Shown: positions 46,957 to 58,064, numbered from the stretch's first letter. The stretch is 64,000 bases of DNA from Rheinheimera sediminis (GCF_004005375.1 NZ_RZUF01000011.1:93686-157685); one strand, 5' to 3'. The notes: a model not told the origin generated them from the sequence alone. Program-made: numbers and translations.

Positions 46957-47565
46957 GTGCAAGAAGCTGTGCAGATAATGCATCATTTTAAAGAGTTAAT
47001 GGCTAGTTTCAGCCCTGCTATAGTTCAGATGGTGATCAGCTCGGTCATCATCTTGATTTATATAGTGTTAAGTCGTCGTATTGCGCCTTTTGTTTATCGC
47101 ACTATAGCTGCCAGCGTGTTAAAAGATGAAATGAACCGCCGCGCTTTAGTGGTGTTTCATATATTGCTGTTTTTACTGCTGGTTGTTGTTCTGAGTGTGG
47201 TCTGGGGCATCGACATCAAAGGTTTGCTGGTTCTCGCCTCTTCAATGATTGCAGTGATTGGTGTGGCGTTATTTGCCGCCTGGTCGCTGTTGAGTAATAT
47301 CACCGCCTTTTTTATTATGCTGGGTCAGCGCAATTTTGCTCCAGGGGTGGATGTCAGAATTTTAGATGGGGCTAATCATGTTGAAGGTAAAGTGATGGAA
47401 ATCAATTTATTCAGCACCGTGTTACTGACAAAAAACAACGAGCAAATTGTCTATCCGAATAACCTGATTGTGTCGCGCCCTGTAATAGTGCAGCAGCATC
47501 AACTCAAAGTAGATAAGAATAAAATCGTCAACAGATGGCGGCGTAGGCAGCCTGATCCCCGATAA
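46957..47565 (+). CDS. MscS-like mechanosensitive channel family protein (short)
   Basis: About 202 residues with three hydrophobic segments (IVQMVISSVIILIYIVL, VVFHILLFLLLVVVLSVVW, GLLVLASSMIAVIGVALFAA). The last is followed by SLLSNITAFFIML and a small beta domain with PGVDVRIL and VEGKVMEINLFSTVLLTKNN, as in MscS. It lacks the C-terminal alpha/beta domain of full MscS. The start is uncertain: a GTG at 46957 is well placed after AAAGGA, an ATG at 46948 overlaps that ribosome site, and an ATG at 46978 is possible. Confidence 0.85.
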   Translation: MQEAVQIMHHFKELMASFSPAIVQMVISSVIILIYIVLSRRIAPFVYRTIAASVLKDEMNRRALVVFHILLFLLLVVVLSVVWGIDIKGLLVLASSMIAVIGVALFAAWSLLSNITAFFIMLGQRNFAPGVDVRILDGANHVEGKVMEINLFSTVLLTKNNEQIVYPNNLIVSRPVIVQQHQLKVDKNKIVNRWRRRQPDPR

Positions 47566-47573
47566 CCTGAAAT

Positions 47574-47620
47574 TGAGATCAGTTCACATTGTTAACAGTT
47601 AACCAGGTGAACTGACCTCA
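47574..47620. terminator. Long hairpin between convergent genes
   Basis: TGAGATCAGTTCAC (47574-47587) pairs with GTGAACTGACCTCA (47607-47620), 14 bp with one G-U pair, enclosing GTTAACAGTTAAC. It separates the MscS-like gene from cysZ and probably terminates both. Confidence 0.6.
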
Positions 47621-47626
47621 TTTGTA

Positions 47627-48343
47627 TTAATCTGGAAGGCGCAAGGCATCGCGGAACTTATCCACCCACATAGCAGTTGCGCCACAAACCGCTACCGGCA
47701 TAATCAGTAAATTAATCAGTGGTACCAAACTTAGCAGATACACACTGATACCAAAGGCGTAACTGGTTTTCCACTGCAGTTTTAACGCTTTGCGCATGGT
47801 GTCAAAAGGTACTTTGTGGTTATCAAAAGGATAATCACAATACTGAATCGCCAGCATCCAGCTGCAAAACAAAAACCAAAGCAACTGGCCTATGCCTGGC
47901 AGGATAAAAAACAGCAGTAAAAAGCCAATGGCGCGGGGCAGGCAGTAGACAAACTTTTGCCATTCACGTCCCATCATCCTGGGTACATCTTTTAAAAAAG
48001 CGGCCAGGCCTTGGTCTGGCAGGGGCTGGCCCGTTAAATACAACTCGGTTTTTTCTGCCAGTAAAGCGTTAAAAGGAGCTGCGATAAAATTAGCCACCAT
48101 GGTAAAGGTTAAAGCTAACCCCATCACGATAGAAAACAGCGCCAGAGGCCAGACTAAAAAGCCGATAAAGCTCAGCCAGTCCGGCAAAGTGGCCACTACC
48201 TGATTAACCCAGCCACCAAGCTGACTCAATAAATAAACAAAGGCCAAAGCAAACAGCACCAGGTTGATACACAGCGGCACCACTACATAACGTTTTAAGC
48301 CTTTGACCCGAATTAAGTTCAGGCCCTTCATCAGATAGTGCAT
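47627..48343 (-). CDS. cysZ: CysZ sulfate permease family protein
   Basis: An inner-membrane protein of 238 residues from the ATG at 48343, which follows GGAGAGGAG; the longer frame to 48442 has no support. It closely matches E. coli CysZ in PDWLSFIGFLVWPLALFSIV, VANFIAAPFNALLAEKTELY, KDVPRMMGREWQKFVYCLPR, SWMLAIQYCDYPFDNHKVPF and MPVAVCGATAMWVDKFRD. CysZ takes up sulfate for cysteine synthesis. In many gammaproteobacteria it lies beside zipA/ligA, as here, with smc between. Confidence 0.94.
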   Translation of the reverse strand: MHYLMKGLNLIRVKGLKRYVVVPLCINLVLFALAFVYLLSQLGGWVNQVVATLPDWLSFIGFLVWPLALFSIVMGLALTFTMVANFIAAPFNALLAEKTELYLTGQPLPDQGLAAFLKDVPRMMGREWQKFVYCLPRAIGFLLLFFILPGIGQLLWFLFCSWMLAIQYCDYPFDNHKVPFDTMRKALKLQWKTSYAFGISVYLLSLVPLINLLIMPVAVCGATAMWVDKFRDALRLPD

Positions 48344-48521
48344 AGATCCAACTCCTCTCCTACGAATAGGGCGAGCATATAGGCCATGTATATGAGCCGC
48401 AACATAAAATCCGTAAGCAACTTTTTCAGCGCCTTGATACAAAGCGGCCGTGACAGCGGCCCTGCTGTTCTGTTACATTCACTTTTGTTAACAAAACCAC
48501 GGTCTTATTGTTCAGGGACAG

Positions 48522-51500
48522 ATGCGTCTTAAGCAAATTAAATTAGCGGGTTTTAAATCCTTCGTTGATCCTACCCAAGTGGCTTTTCCTGCTGCTATGA
48601 CGGCTGTAGTGGGCCCAAACGGCTGCGGTAAATCTAACGTCATTGATGCTGTGCGCTGGGTTTTGGGCGAAAGCTCGGCGAAAAACCTGCGTGGTGATGC
48701 GATGACAGACGTGATTTTTAACGGCTCAACGCAGCGCAAACCCGTGTCTCAGGCCTCCGTTGAATTGATGTTTGAAAATACCCAAGGCCGACTGCAAGGC
48801 ACGCTGGCTGATCGCAGTGAAATAGCCATCAAACGTTTAGTGACACGGGATGGCCAGTCGAATTATTTCCTCAATGGCACTAAATGTCGCCGTCGCGATA
48901 TCACCGACATATTTCTCGGCACAGGCTTAGGCCCTCGCAGTTACGCCATTATCGAACAGGGCATGATTTCGCGGCTGATTGAATCCAAGCCTGCTGACTT
49001 GCGTATTTTCATCGAAGAAGCGGCCGGTATTTCCAAATACAAAGAACGCCGGCGCGAAACCGAAAACCGTATTAAACATACCCGCGAAAACCTGGACCGT
49101 TTATCTGATGTGCGGGAAGAACTGGGCAAAAACCTCGATAAGCTCAAACGTCAGGCAGCTGCTGCAGCGCGTTTTAAAGAACTCAAAGCCCAAGAGCGTA
49201 AGCTCAAAGCCGAATTGGCCTGTGTGAAATGGTTACACTTTCATGGCTTGCTACAAAAAACTGAACTGGATATTCAGCACAAGCTGACCGAAATAGAGCA
49301 GTTTCAGACCGCTCAATCTGGTGATCAGTTGCTGGTGTTGCAATTAAAAGAGCAGCAACAGGATTTACGTGCTGAGCAGCAGCAAGTGCAGCAGCAGTAT
49401 TATCAGATCGGCAATCAGATCACCCGTCTGGAGCAGCAACAACTGCATCAACGTCAGCGTCGCCAAAGCCTGACCGATGAACTGCGCTCATTGCAACTGA
49501 CCTTGCACGAAGCCGACTCTTATATGGCGCAGCAGCAGGAGCAACTGGCAGAACTCGAGTTGCAACTTGAAAATGCGGCACCGGATACTGAACTGAAACA
49601 AGAGCAGTTTGAAAGCCTGACCGAACAAGCGGAACAGGCACAGGAACAAATGCTGCATGCTCAGAGCGCTTTACAACAGTGGCAGCAGCAGTTTTTTGTC
49701 TTGCAACAACAACAGCAACAGAATCAGTTAAAGGCACAGCACTGCCAGCAACAACAGCAGCAGTTACTTCACCGTATCAGTCAGCTCCAGCAAGAACTAA
49801 CACAATTAGACAGTGTGGTGGACTCGAAAGCCACAGAGTCACTTCAAGCCAAACAGCACGAAGCACAGCAGCAACTTGATGCAGTACAACAGCAAGGCTT
49901 TGAGGCAGAGCAGCATTATCAGGCATTGCAACAAGCTCTGCAGGAACGCAAACAACAGCAACTGGTGCGGCAAAGCGAATTAAAGCAGTTGAAGAGTCAG
50001 CAGGATAAACTCAATCAAGTTCAGCGGCAGGTGAATCAGCAGCAACAGCAGTTATTAAAGCAGTTAGAGATTGAGCCCAAATGGGCTAAGGCTGTCAGCC
50101 AGGTGTTGGGAGAGCTGCAGCATGCGACCACAGCAGAGCAGGGCCTTGACCAAAGTTATGTCTCGCCAACTAAGCTCAGTGCCCAGACCGGTTCTCTGGC
50201 CGCAGTGATACGTGCAGGCTTTTATCCGGACTCTTTTCATAGCGTGTTGCTGGCCGATAACATCGAAGATGCCAAAGCCAAACAACAGCAGTTGCAGCCA
50301 CAACAATCGGTAATTTGTCCTGAAGGCATTTGGTTTGGTGGCAACTGGCAACTGGTACCTGGGCAAGCGGCTTCGGATAATTACTTAACTCGACAACAGC
50401 AATTGCTGGAACTGGCTGAACAAATCCAGCAGCTAGAACAGCAGGTAGTGGCAGATCAGCAGCAACAAGTGCACTCCGACGCTGAACTTGCCAGTAGCAA
50501 GCAGCAGTGGCAACAGAGCCAGCAGCAATTGCAGCAGACAAAAGATCAGCTGCAAAAAATCAGCACTGACCTTTTATTACTGCAACAACAGCAGCAATTA
50601 CAGCAGCAAAGACGTTTACAGGCATCCACAGAGCTGACAGCACAGCAGCAGGATTTTGCAGTGTTAAGTCTGCAGCTTGATGAGCTTGAGCAACAAGCTG
50701 AAGCTTTGGATGAACAGTATCAGGCGCAAAAGGCCAAAGAATGGCAGTTGCAGCAGCAACAAACGCATAGCCAGCAACAGCATCAACAACTGAAACAACA
50801 GCAAGACGCGGTGCGCCAGCAATTGCAACAGCTGCAACTGGAACAACAAAGTGCGCAAAAGCAGTTAAGTTTCAGCCAGCAGAATTTACAGCGTAGTCAA
50901 CAGCAACAGCAGCAACTGCAGCAGCGCCATCAATTAGTACAGGAACAACTGGCCGAAGTATCAGAACCTGACGCTGAGCAACATGAAACTTTACAGTTAT
51001 TGTTGGAACAACGGGCTGAAGTTGAACTTTTAGTCCAGCAAAAAGCCGAAGCTTTACATCAACTGGACGACAAGCTGCGTCAGGCCGAACAAGGCCATCA
51101 GGGCGTAGCGCATGTATTAACGCAAAAGCAAAAAGAACTTGCCGATGTCCAGTTAAGTGCCGAAGGCTACCGTGTTCGTGCCAACAATATGTTGGAGCAG
51201 CTGACAGAGTTGCAGGTGAACTTGAAAGAGCTGAGTGAAACTTTGCCTGCCGAAGCGAACGAGCAGGAATGGCAGCAGCAACTGGAAAAAGTGCAGGATT
51301 CAGTTTCACGTTTAGGGCCTATTAACCTGGCGGCTATTGAAGAGTTTGAACAGCAAGACCAGCGTAAACAGTATCTGGATGCACAGCATCAGGATTTGGT
51401 TTCTGCATTAGAAACTCTGGAAACAGCTATTCGTAAGATTGACCGTGAAACCCGGCAGAAATTTAAAGAAACTTTTGAGCAAGTTAATGAGGGACTGCAA

Positions 51501-51926
51501 ACTTTATTTCCAAAAGTCTTTGGTGGAGGCAGTGCCTATCTTGATTTAACCGAAGAAGATCTGTTAGAAACAGGTGTAACTATCATGGCGAGGCCGCCAG
51601 GGAAAAAAAACAGCACAATTCACTTACTCTCGGGTGGTGAAAAAGCGTTAACCGCTTTATCATTGGTGTTTTCGATTTTTCGATTGAATCCAGCACCTTT
51701 TTGTATGTTGGATGAAGTTGATGCACCTTTGGATGATGCAAACGTCGGCAGATTTTGTAATCTGGTGCGTGAAATGTCTGAAACTGTGCAATTTATTTAT
51801 ATTAGCCACAATAAAATTGCCATGGAAATGGCTGCACAATTAATGGGGGTGACCATGCAAGAACCCGGGGTATCCAGAGTTGTGGCTGTAGATGTGGAAG
51901 ATGCTGTGAAAATGGCACAAGCCTAA
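48522..51926 (+). CDS. smc: Chromosome segregation protein SMC
   Basis: A chromosome-organising ATPase of 1134 residues. The N-terminal head has Walker A VGPNGCGKSNVIDAVRWVLG near residue 30; the C-terminal head has the signature LLSGGEKALTALSLVFSIF and Walker B FCMLDEVDAPLDDANVGRFC near residue 1065. Two long coiled coils flank a hinge at about residues 525-620 (LAAVIRAGFYPDSFHSVLLA). The coiled coils are remarkably glutamine-rich, with many runs of four to six Gln. It is followed 19 bases later by zipA. It indicates that this organism uses SMC-ScpAB rather than MukBEF. Confidence 0.97.
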   Translation: MRLKQIKLAGFKSFVDPTQVAFPAAMTAVVGPNGCGKSNVIDAVRWVLGESSAKNLRGDAMTDVIFNGSTQRKPVSQASVELMFENTQGRLQGTLADRSEIAIKRLVTRDGQSNYFLNGTKCRRRDITDIFLGTGLGPRSYAIIEQGMISRLIESKPADLRIFIEEAAGISKYKERRRETENRIKHTRENLDRLSDVREELGKNLDKLKRQAAAAARFKELKAQERKLKAELACVKWLHFHGLLQKTELDIQHKLTEIEQFQTAQSGDQLLVLQLKEQQQDLRAEQQQVQQQYYQIGNQITRLEQQQLHQRQRRQSLTDELRSLQLTLHEADSYMAQQQEQLAELELQLENAAPDTELKQEQFESLTEQAEQAQEQMLHAQSALQQWQQQFFVLQQQQQQNQLKAQHCQQQQQQLLHRISQLQQELTQLDSVVDSKATESLQAKQHEAQQQLDAVQQQGFEAEQHYQALQQALQERKQQQLVRQSELKQLKSQQDKLNQVQRQVNQQQQQLLKQLEIEPKWAKAVSQVLGELQHATTAEQGLDQSYVSPTKLSAQTGSLAAVIRAGFYPDSFHSVLLADNIEDAKAKQQQLQPQQSVICPEGIWFGGNWQLVPGQAASDNYLTRQQQLLELAEQIQQLEQQVVADQQQQVHSDAELASSKQQWQQSQQQLQQTKDQLQKISTDLLLLQQQQQLQQQRRLQASTELTAQQQDFAVLSLQLDELEQQAEALDEQYQAQKAKEWQLQQQQTHSQQQHQQLKQQQDAVRQQLQQLQLEQQSAQKQLSFSQQNLQRSQQQQQQLQQRHQLVQEQLAEVSEPDAEQHETLQLLLEQRAEVELLVQQKAEALHQLDDKLRQAEQGHQGVAHVLTQKQKELADVQLSAEGYRVRANNMLEQLTELQVNLKELSETLPAEANEQEWQQQLEKVQDSVSRLGPINLAAIEEFEQQDQRKQYLDAQHQDLVSALETLETAIRKIDRETRQKFKETFEQVNEGLQTLFPKVFGGGSAYLDLTEEDLLETGVTIMARPPGKKNSTIHLLSGGEKALTALSLVFSIFRLNPAPFCMLDEVDAPLDDANVGRFCNLVREMSETVQFIYISHNKIAMEMAAQLMGVTMQEPGVSRVVAVDVEDAVKMAQA

Positions 51927-51945
51927 AAACTAAAAGGTAAAAGAG

Positions 51946-52785
51946 ATGGCTGAGGAATTACGTTTAGTGCTGATTGTTTTGGGTGTATTGGGTATCAGTG
52001 CTTTGGCTTTACACGGCTGGTGGACTGTTCGGAAAAATAATAAGGATAGCAGCAATTACGATGTAGAAGCGTCTGCAAGCTCAGCAAGCCGGGGCGATGG
52101 TTTTGACGAATTGGGCATAGGTCGTAAAAGAGTTCTGCAACCAGGTGAAAAACCGCAGCCGAAACCTACGCCTACGGTGGCCCCTAAAGCGAATAAATTG
52201 CGTGAGCCGGTAAAAGTTCGTCGTGAACCTGAGTTAAACGACTCAGCTTTGGATATGGGCAGTTTTTCTGCTACAGACGAACCTTATGCTGAGGCCGTCG
52301 CTGAAGAGCAACAAGCCGCTTACGATGCAGAGAAAAATCAGACTGCTCAGGCGCCTGCAAACGAAGTGCTGATCCTCTATGTATTGCTGCCAGAAGGCGA
52401 AGAGATTAACGGTTCGTTGTTACTGCCATTATTACTAACCCTTGGCTTTAAATATGGCGAAATGAATATTTTCCATCGTTTCCAGGATAATGCAGGCTCG
52501 GGTGAAGTATTGTTTTCACTAGCCAATATGTTTAATCCTGGCACCTTCGATTTAGAAGAAATGGAAAAAATGAATACCCGTGGTTTAAGTCTGTTTATGA
52601 CCTTGCCAGGACCTGGCGAAGCCTTACAAAACTTTAACCTGATGCACAGTGCAGCGAAAAAACTTGCCGATGAATTTGGTGGTCAGGTACTGGATGGTCA
52701 ACGTTCCGTGTTGACAGTACAAACAGTGCGGCATTATGTAGAGAAAATTCGTGAGTTTCAGCGTCAGCGCCTGATCCACGGTTAA
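51946..52785 (+). CDS. zipA: Cell division protein ZipA
   Basis: Tethers FtsZ to the inner membrane at the start of division. The 279-residue protein opens with its membrane anchor (LRLVLIVLGVLGISALALHG), then a basic patch and a proline/charged linker (residues about 30-140). The C-terminal FtsZ-binding domain begins EVLILYVLLPEGEEINGSLL and contains NMFNPGTFDLEEMEKMNTRG and SLFMTLPGPGEALQNF. The smc-zipA-ligA order is typical for alteromonads. Ribosome site AAAGAG. Confidence 0.96.
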   Translation: MAEELRLVLIVLGVLGISALALHGWWTVRKNNKDSSNYDVEASASSASRGDGFDELGIGRKRVLQPGEKPQPKPTPTVAPKANKLREPVKVRREPELNDSALDMGSFSATDEPYAEAVAEEQQAAYDAEKNQTAQAPANEVLILYVLLPEGEEINGSLLLPLLLTLGFKYGEMNIFHRFQDNAGSGEVLFSLANMFNPGTFDLEEMEKMNTRGLSLFMTLPGPGEALQNFNLMHSAAKKLADEFGGQVLDGQRSVLTVQTVRHYVEKIREFQRQRLIHG

Positions 52786-52800
52786 TATGTACCCGCTATC

Positions 52801-52831
52801 GAGCAGGCCCCGTTTTCGGGGCTTGTTCATT
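52801..52831 (+). terminator. Terminator after zipA
   Basis: GAGCAGGCCCC, loop GTTTTC, GGGGCTTGTTC, then ATTTTTAG: an 11-bp stem with one G-U pair between zipA and ligA. Confidence 0.85.
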
Positions 52832-52850
52832 TTTAGATGAAAGATTTTAG

Positions 52851-54905
<2,055 letters not shown>

Positions 54906-54906
54906 T

Positions 54907-55362
54907 ATGTCGCAGTTCTATCCTTTATTGGATAAGTATGGCCTGACAAGAATACCACTGCGTTTTTACGCTGTGCTGTTGTTAGTGCTACGGCCTTATA
55001 TTCTGTGGATTTTAGTCTTAACTATGCCAGAGGGCGGCGATAAACTACTGGCTGCTGTTTACCCAAAAAGTAATGATTTTTTAATAGCCTGCCTTATTTG
55101 TGCGCCTATATTGCTGGTGGTAGCCGCATTGAGCCAGCGCAAAGATAAAGGGCATCAGGGCTGGTTTAAACTATGGCGTCAAAGCCGTTGGATTATGCTG
55201 GCCGTTGTTGCTACCGATCTGGTGCATAGCCTCAGCCATTTGCCCAGTTATGTCATGCTTAAAGCGCCATGGTTACTGATTTCGCCCCTGTTGCTGGGGC
55301 TGAGTTTAGTGTGGCTGCTGACAAATACTGTTTTGAAGCAGGTTGTCACTGAGTGGCCTTAA
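54907..55362 (+). CDS. DUF2919 (YfeZ-like) membrane protein
   Basis: A 151-residue inner-membrane protein with four hydrophobic segments, opening YPLLDKYGLTRIPLRFYAVL. The early RPYILWILVLTM, YPKSNDFLIACLICAPILLV and a late WLLISPLLLGLSLVWLL match DUF2919. Function unknown. It starts one base after the ligA stop, so it is probably co-transcribed, and converges on the response regulator gene, whose stop it overlaps by four bases. Confidence 0.8.
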   Translation: MSQFYPLLDKYGLTRIPLRFYAVLLLVLRPYILWILVLTMPEGGDKLLAAVYPKSNDFLIACLICAPILLVVAALSQRKDKGHQGWFKLWRQSRWIMLAVVATDLVHSLSHLPSYVMLKAPWLLISPLLLGLSLVWLLTNTVLKQVVTEWP

Positions 55363-56975
55363 ATGGCCATTTTCTGCTGGCTTTGCAGCTGCTGCCATCT
55401 TTTCTGTTGCTCTTGGTTGAGCCTGGATTTGAGTACTGTGTCTTGGCATTCCATTCGAAGTAGGTCTGTCTGAATGCTTGGATCAATATTGTCTGTTGAA
55501 CTCAATGATTGCAGCAAATTTAAAGCGATGCCTGCGTTGCCAGGCATAATCTGAAAAGCCTTAATGAACGCATGCAGAGCCTGATGCCTTTGGCCTTTGC
55601 TGTACATCAAAACTGCATTGTTGTTGAATTCCCTTGGCCCCATAGGGAGGGTCTCACGCTCCTGCAGCTCTTGCCGGAGGTAGTTAACAAAGACTGGATC
55701 CGCGTTTTTCAGCTTGGTTGTATCTTGGTTCAGCTGACGCAATAACTCACGTGAACTGCTCAACATGCCGACTTCGTGTAACGCTTTCGCTTTATCGAGG
55801 ATATCTTCAGGCTCTTGCCCCTTCGAGTTTTGCTCTAACCCCAGCAGCAACTTTTTTGCCTTGTCTGCCTGATCTTTCAAATAATAAATCCGTGCTTGAA
55901 CTACTACTTGTTGTTCTTCCTTGCGCTGATCAGGAAACAATTGCCGCATATTGTTTAAGCTCTCATTCGCCACTTTGGACAGTCTGTTGGTCTGCTCCTC
56001 TTCGTTTACACTCAAAGCGTAATCAACGGACGCGCGAGCCAGATTCAGATACAGATCCGGTTGTTCATACACAGAATAACGAGCAAAACGCACCAAATCT
56101 TTTGCAGCTTTAAACTGCAGCTCGTAATCATGAGTTAAACGCGACAAGTGCATCAGTTTTTGCTGGCGTATCAAGTTTCGTGGAGCCATGTCTGCAGCTT
56201 GCAGCAGCTCAGACTGAGCTTTTTTATACATTTGTTGGCGCAGATGTATATCTGCCAGTAAATCTAAAGCGGCCAGCTTCATTTCTGCTTTGAGTAGAAG
56301 AGGCTCCAGTAAAAAAACAGCCTCGGAGTAATTCTCACTTTGAATGAAACAGCGAGCCAACCCCAGGTTTACCCACAACAGAGTATCGTTGTGCCTCAAG
56401 CTGTTATAAAACTGCTCAGCATCCGACCAACGCTCTGCTTTCACTAATATCTCGCCCTTCATTTTAAGTAGCATGAAAGTGTATTTACTGTGATAGCCCT
56501 GCTCCAGCCACTGCTGCAATAAGGCTAAGGCAGGCTCGGTTTTGTTCTGATCCATCAGGCTATACAAAGGACGGAATAAATTTTTACGCTGCAATGTGCG
56601 GTCAATGCGGAACTTCAGATCTTTGATGGCAAAAGGCTTCACCATAAATTCATCGGGTTGTAGTTCTAAAACGCTATGTACCAGGCTTGGGTCTGTTTCG
56701 GCGCTTATAAAAATAAAACCAGTACTGTACCGAAATAAATTACGAGCTTTAAGCTCCTGATACAGCTGGTAGCCATCTTTGCCATTTAAGTTAAAGGAGC
56801 AAATAATCAAATCAAAGATTTTGTTCTGACATAAAGTTAAAGCCGCAGCTGAGTTTTCAGCGTAGTGGAAACTAGAATCACCTAAGCTTTCCAGTGCATA
56901 CCGCAGATAATTCTGAGTTAAAGGTTGTTCATCTATAACCAGTATCTGTACGTCCTTGTTAATTTTTACTGTCAT
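55359..56975 (-). CDS. TPR protein with an atypical receiver domain
   Basis: A 538-residue cytoplasmic protein: a receiver domain (about residues 9-130) followed by a long TPR-like helical region with alanine-rich repeats (EPALALLQQWLEQGYHSKYT, ALLWVNLGLARCFIQ-type turns, RQMYKKAQSELLQAADMAPR). The receiver keeps the acidic pair DE at 15-16, Ser91 in FISAE and Lys113 in VKPFA, but the phospho-accepting Asp is replaced by Ser60 (DLIICSFNLNG). It probably cannot be phosphorylated in the usual way and may act as a constitutive or protein-binding module. No kinase gene is nearby. Confidence 0.88.
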   Translation of the reverse strand: MTVKINKDVQILVIDEQPLTQNYLRYALESLGDSSFHYAENSAAALTLCQNKIFDLIICSFNLNGKDGYQLYQELKARNLFRYSTGFIFISAETDPSLVHSVLELQPDEFMVKPFAIKDLKFRIDRTLQRKNLFRPLYSLMDQNKTEPALALLQQWLEQGYHSKYTFMLLKMKGEILVKAERWSDAEQFYNSLRHNDTLLWVNLGLARCFIQSENYSEAVFLLEPLLLKAEMKLAALDLLADIHLRQQMYKKAQSELLQAADMAPRNLIRQQKLMHLSRLTHDYELQFKAAKDLVRFARYSVYEQPDLYLNLARASVDYALSVNEEEQTNRLSKVANESLNNMRQLFPDQRKEEQQVVVQARIYYLKDQADKAKKLLLGLEQNSKGQEPEDILDKAKALHEVGMLSSSRELLRQLNQDTTKLKNADPVFVNYLRQELQERETLPMGPREFNNNAVLMYSKGQRHQALHAFIKAFQIMPGNAGIALNLLQSLSSTDNIDPSIQTDLLRMECQDTVLKSRLNQEQQKRWQQLQSQQKMAI

Positions 56976-57222
56976 TAATCAATCAGATACCTATTATCAT
57001 TTCTTTCAAATATAGCCATTAAAACCACAAAACGCTGTACTATTTTTAAATGAATTCAATAAGTAAGTTTTTTCTGATTTAGGAAAGCTATAAATAAATG
57101 AAAAATTCTAAATATATAAAGATTAAAGTGAATAAAAACAGAAGCTTAGGTTTTTTTAGTAATGGCACAGCAAATGAGGTGACGGTAGCTTAACAGCCAG
57201 AAGAGTTAGTCTAAAAAAATAG
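56976..57222. other. AT-rich region upstream of the receiver-TPR gene
   Basis: About 250 bases, strongly AT-rich, expected to hold the minus-strand promoter of the receiver-TPR gene. Apart from the short frame at 57098-57193 no feature was recognised. Confidence 0.4.
57098..57193 (+). CDS. Possible 31-residue peptide
   Basis: ATG at 57098 with AGGAAAG ten bases upstream and a TATAAA-like stretch between. The peptide begins MKNSKYIKIKVNKNRSLGFF and ends TANEVTVA; the first half is lysine-rich and the second half neutral. No known family. It could be chance in AT-rich DNA. Confidence 0.25.
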   Translation: MKNSKYIKIKVNKNRSLGFFSNGTANEVTVA

Positions 57223-57952
57223 TGGTGGATGCTAGTGGCGTTAATCAGCTGCAGGATCTTCTTTGGAAAGGGTGGCGATACACTCTTTAAGAATATGGTG
57301 GATGCTACTGGGTTTAATCAGCCGGAGCCTCTTCTTTGTAAAGGGTGGCGATGCACTCTTTAAAGAGATGGTGGACGCTAGTGGGTTTAATCAGCCGCAG
57401 CCTCTTCTTTGTAAAGGGTGGCGATGCACTCTTTAAAGAGATGGTGGACGCTAGTGGGTTTAATCAGCCGCAGCCTCTTCTTTGTAAAGGGTGGCGATGC
57501 ACTCTTTAAAGAGATGGTGGACGCTAGTGGGTTTAATCAGCCGCAGCCTCTTCTTTGTAAAGGGTGGCGATGCACTCTTTAAAGAGATGGTGGACGCTAG
57601 TGGGTTTAATCAGCCGCAGCCTCTTCTTTGTAAAGGGTGGCGATGCACTCTTTAAAGAGATGGTGGACGCTAGTGGGTTTAATCAGCCGCAGCCTCTTCT
57701 TTGTAAAGGGTGGCGATGCACTCTTTAAAGAGATGGTGGACGCTAGTGGGTTTAATCAGCCGCAGCCTCTTCTTTGTAAAGGGTGGCGATGCACTCTTTA
57801 AAGAGATGGTAGATGCTGGTGGGTTTAATCAGCCGGAGCCTCTTCTTTGTAAAAGGTGGCGATGCACTCTTTAAAGAGATGGTAGATGCTGGTGGGTTTA
57901 ATCAGCCGGAGCCTCTTCTTTGTAAAAGGTGGCGATGCACTCTTTAAGGATA
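57223..57952 (-). repeat. Ten tandem 73-bp units derived from tRNA-Val
   Basis: Ten units start at 57223, 57296, 57369, 57442, 57515, 57588, 57661, 57734, 57807 and 57880, each exactly 73 bp, and the next step lands on the first base of the intact tRNA-Val at 57953. On the plus strand units open TGGTGGATGCTACTGGG or a close variant, the complement of the tRNA-Val 3' end including CCA. Further tRNA-like blocks are TTTGTAAAG (anticodon loop region) and GGCGATGCACTC (D-arm side). The 5' acceptor strand is missing and replaced by TTTAAAGAGA, so the units cannot fold as tRNAs. The middle six units are nearly identical. Confidence 0.92.
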
Positions 57953-58028
57953 TGGTGGATGCTACTGGGCTCGAACCAGTGACCCCCGCCTTGTAAGGGC
58001 GATGCTCTCCCAGCTGAGCTAAGCATCC
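57953..58028 (-). tRNA. valT: tRNA-Val (anticodon UAC), copy nearest the repeat array
   Basis: A 76-nt cloverleaf with encoded CCA: acceptor GGATGCT/AGCATCC, D stem GCTC/GAGC, anticodon stem TCGCC/GGCGG around loop CTTACAA (anticodon TAC), T stem ACTGG/CCAGT with loop TTCGAGC. Last of four in transcription order. Confidence 0.96.
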
Positions 58029-58064
58029 TGGGTTTTCCGTTTTACATCACTTCGAAGAAGGAGA

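Noticed and set aside
49400..50900. Minus-strand and shifted frames inside smc
   Set aside because: They are by-products of the CAG/CAA-rich coding sequence and have no start signals or recognisable domains.
57223..57952. CRISPR array
   Set aside because: The 73-bp units are continuous, with no unique spacers alternating with short repeats, and no cas genes are present; the similarity to tRNA-Val explains them better.
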